Positions 61,376 through 64,000 of a stretch of DNA of 64,000 bases are shown in pieces. Position numbers and translations under genes: made by a program. This DNA is from Loxodes magnus (Eukaryota; Ciliophora; Karyorelictea; Loxodida; Loxodidae): assembly GCA_946699065.1 (NCBI GenBank), contig CAMPDV010000010.1:310001-374000 (forward strand). Direction: 5' to 3'. The notes under the pieces were generated by a model, which saw only the letters and a program-made list of their open reading frames with translations, searched no databases and had not been told where the DNA came from. Every line of letters starts with the position of its first letter. Position 1 is the first letter of the stretch.

Positions 61376-62115
61376 TAAAATTTCACCTAAGAAATAATAG
61401 AATTCTCAAAAAAATGTAATAATTAACCAGACTTTACTAACGATTTCTATTTGCTACAATTGGATAATTAGAAGCTAGCAAAAGAAATTTAAGACTTTAA
61501 ATAAATAATTTAATCTCTCATGATAACCATTAAAAAATGGGTAAATTAATAGAACCCTAAACAAAAGATTAAATAATAGACTATTTCCTAAGAGATGAAA
61601 AGGCAGATTGGTTTAATCGAATGGAATTTAAGATAAAATTTGACTAGAGGATCAGTTAACTGGAGCATACCAAGCTCAATCAACTATCAAATCTGGAATT
61701 AAAAGAAGAAGAAAATCCGAACTTAACTTATTCTAGTATAAAAGAAAAATTAGATGTTGATATTGCTATAAGATGGACACAAGGCTAATTAGTGTTATAG
61801 ATTTAAGAAGAAGCAATCATAAGTAACTGAAAGAGGAATCTAAAATTTATTCAAGATCTATTGCTCGCCAAGCAATGATTTAAAAGAAAAAATATTTTAA
61901 CCTTTCTTAGAAACTCCAAAAATATAAAATGCATTGAGATGACATAATATGGATTTAACTATCAAGAATTAGCAAGAGGAGAAAAGTAGTAAGTTATAAG
62001 GATACTATCCAGAAAATTCTAAAACATACGATCTCTGTACCTATTTATTTATATAAAGCTCTATAAATTCTAATTCATGGTAAACCAAATAAAGGTGACT
62101 CCACGTTAATATATT
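61376..62115 (+). mobile_element. ORF1-type retroelement (rep4a), right-arm copy
   Basis: Counterpart of the left element with the intact frame. It keeps the CWYC knuckle start (TGT TGA TAT TGC at 61755-61766) and the 3' signature AAACCAAATAAAGGTGACTCC, then ACGTTAAT and TTA repeats. This copy is decayed and probably not coding. Inserted before the duplication. Confidence 0.75.
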
Positions 62116-62133
62116 ATTATTATTATTTAAAAT

Positions 62134-62531
62134 ATGGATGGTGAGTCTCAAGCTAAGGATACTCTTGAGACTCAATATCAGAACAACTGAATCTTATTCT
62201 GTAGTCCACATCTCAGGTACTCTTCTATTCTATATGCCGTCAACTTGAATAGGAGTTTGAATAAAATCAAGGCATAGTTGAGACAAAATTTAGCAAATAT
62301 TTTTAATTATAGAAGACTACTCAAAAGACTTACATTTGTAAAATAATGAGTAATCTATAAGAGCTTCAACTGCGGTCTTCGACAATATTCACAAGAATTA
62401 AAGGAAGAGAGTTTAAAATTTTCGAATTAAAGCAAGGAAAAAGGAAGTTCAAAAACTTTTTATTAAAACATTAATCTGTGGATGGCCTAGTAATGGCAGG
62501 CCTACGTTAATTTATTGTGTTATTTTATATT
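62134..62531 (+). repeat. Structured ~400-bp repeat (rep2), copy e, absent from the left arm
   Basis: Starts ATGGATGGTGAGTCTCAAG with a 10-bp perfect stem GAGTCTCAAG/CTTGAGACTC. It contains CAAGGCATAGTTGAGACAA and ATTCACAAGAATTAAAG, as in its relatives, and ends with a GGCCT/AGGCC hairpin and TACGTTAATTTATTG. The left arm runs uninterrupted across this site, which shows that the family is mobile. Confidence 0.75.
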
Positions 62532-62985
62532 AATTTAAAGTAAAAAGGAACATAACAATTTGAAATACAACGAAGTAAACGTAAATCAAAGTGTAATGTG
62601 AAGAGAATAATAGGAATTAAGGAGTTTAAGAGTAAAAGAGAATAAAAGAAATATATCAAGAGAAGAAGTAATTTAAAAATTAAAAAAAAGACAAAAGTAT
62701 TGAATATTAGCTAAATAAAAAATTAAATAAAAATGAATCATTATAAGTTATTTTAATATAAGAGAAGCAATGAAAAGAAGCTGAAAAATATTTAATCTTT
62801 TAATTCTTCGATTAAAATAATAAAAAAATTAATAGGATAGACTGAAACATCATGGGATGGATTTAAAAAAGTAGAAGAGATAATTTAAATAAACTATATA
62901 GAATATATATGGAGAATAAAAAAGATGCATTTCATTTGCATAGAGTATATCAGCTATACTATATTTATAGTGTTTTTAAACATTT
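62532..62985. other. Right-arm spacer between elements
   Basis: Aligns with left 35253-35735. Purine-rich, no gene recognised. Confidence 0.6.
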
Positions 62986-62989
62986 CTGA

Positions 62990-63745
62990 GATATATTTTT
63001 ATAAAAATAAAATAGCACCTAAGAAATAGCAGACTTCACCAACAAAACTTAATAACACTTAGTAGGATGTAGTAAATGATCTCTACCTTCTTTAGACAAA
63101 GAATTAAAATTAATAAAAGCTATTAAAGATATTAAAGATATTTGTAAACGAACTAATAAATTATCAAACTCTATGGAAATTCTAAAATCGGAAAACCCTA
63201 CACTATGATAGGAATTAGCTCTAAACCGCATTTGCAAACAAATTTAAGGTAGAATTTTAAAGACAGAAAAATAGTAAAAGAAATGTAAATTTGAAAATAT
63301 GTAAGCCAGAACAATCCTAAATAAAAACGATATAATAGAAATAGAATAGCAACATGTAGCAAATATATTACCTATCGAAAAATAATGATATGTTGGCATT
63401 GCAAGCTTTCAGGGTATAAAGAAAGAAATTGCTTAAAATTTTAATAAAAATAAAAGAGATTAATATGAAATAAATGCTAAGATATATTTAGAATATATTT
63501 CACAAATGTTTACTCTATCTGAAAAAAATGCTCCGACTAAGCAAAGAAGATCCTTATATCTAAAAGGCAGTAAATGATTTCAATAGAAAATGATTGAGAT
63601 TCTATCTATCGGAAAAATCAAGGAAAATAATCTTAAAAATATCAAGAAACATGACAGTGAAGATTTATTTTTAAACAATAAACTAACAAACTAATAAGTG
63701 GTAAATCAAATAAAGGTGTAACCACCGTAATAATTATGTTATGTT
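62990..63745 (+). mobile_element. ORF1-type retroelement (rep4b), right-arm copy
   Basis: Starts GCACCTAAGAAATAGCAG and ends AAATCAAATAAAGGTGTAAC followed by CACC and a GTTAT-type tail; GGTG and CACC form a 3' hairpin. Encodes ELKLIKAIKDIKDICKR and a knuckle-like CWHCKLSGYKERNC in which Trp is TGG (63394-63396). Counterpart at 34515-35252; the third copy is at 27178-27881. Confidence 0.75.
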
Positions 63746-64000
63746 ATATTAATATTCTTTAGAATAAAGAAATATCATAAGTTTGATTTTTGATAAAAAT
63801 AAGATTTATCACATTTATGTCTAAGACTAGAACAATCTAATTAAATATGAAAAGTATTATTACTAAAGAATTGAGAAGATACTGGAATAGTTTAACTAGT
63901 TATAAAATTAATTAAAGTAATAATAAGTAAATTCATAAATAAGGACATTGAACAAAATAATAATCTTCTTGCTAATGAAGATAAAAATATCATATATATA
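63746..64000. other. AT-rich end of window, still within the inverted duplication
   Basis: Matches 34268-34510 in reverse complement up to the last base, so the duplication continues beyond the window. No gene recognised. Confidence 0.7.

Larger units (their letters stand above)
55615..64000 (-). repeat. Right arm of the large inverted duplication
   Basis: Reverse-complement match of 34268-44615 in the same order, reaching the window edge. Differences from the left arm: an inserted structured repeat (62134-62531), an expanded GGAAAAA array (60411-60710), and missing segments of about 1.3 kb (left 42335-43630) and 0.5 kb (left about 41130-41680). Confidence 0.9.

Noticed and set aside
1-64000. 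tRNA or rRNA genes
   Set aside because: No cloverleaf with A and B boxes at normal spacing and no rRNA core sequence was seen; GC-rich islands belong to rep1 and rep2.

Overview
The window is about a quarter G+C and reads as nuclear DNA of a ciliate in which all three stop codons have been reassigned. TAA and TAG must be read as Gln to keep any long frame open. TGA must be read as Trp inside genes: paralogues swap TGA with TGG, and TGA sits exactly at invariant Trp positions of retroelement domains (the endonuclease ETW motif, the CWYC zinc knuckle, the SWF motif of reverse transcriptase). A TGA close to the 3' end still seems to terminate. This is the arrangement known from karyorelicts such as Loxodes and from Condylostoma (NCBI codes 27/28); the exact genus cannot be read from the sequence. 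Under this code most frames are open, so calls rest on motifs, paralogue conservation and composition rather than on openness.

Layout. 0-4 kb: an old structured repeat, a SINE-like element and an ORF1-type retroelement. 6.2-20.5 kb: two large head-to-head paralogues (6156-9557 minus, 16971-20507 plus) for surface proteins with a signal peptide, a concanavalin-like N-terminal region, furin/GFR-type Cys-rich repeats and a multi-pass C-terminus. Between them lie a complete ORF1-only retroelement with 13-bp target duplications, a possible small gene and a structured repeat ending in a 1.36-kb TTTA-rich tail. 20.9-34 kb: a repeat graveyard with nested ORF1-type elements, a C-terminal fragment of a third Cys-rich paralogue, and a 5'-truncated LINE carrying a recognisable reverse transcriptase.

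34.3-64 kb: a large inverted duplication, with a left arm at about 34.27-44.6 kb, a right arm at about 55.6 kb to beyond the window end, and about 11 kb of spacer. Each arm holds a RING/B-box/coiled-coil/kelch gene (38482-40950 minus; 57356-59656 plus), a divergently arranged unknown gene, two ORF1-type elements and parts of another unknown gene. The spacer holds further unknown reading frames, a third RING/B-box relative, a fresh SINE-like insertion and a long Gln-rich coiled-coil frame with repeated QT[DEN] motifs that runs in frame into a LINE endonuclease domain.

Mobile DNA dominates: a SINE-like family of about 315 bp (3 copies), a structured family of about 400 bp (5 copies) and two ORF1-only families with conserved 3' hairpins. 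Differences between the inverted arms give clean empty sites that date some insertions after the duplication.
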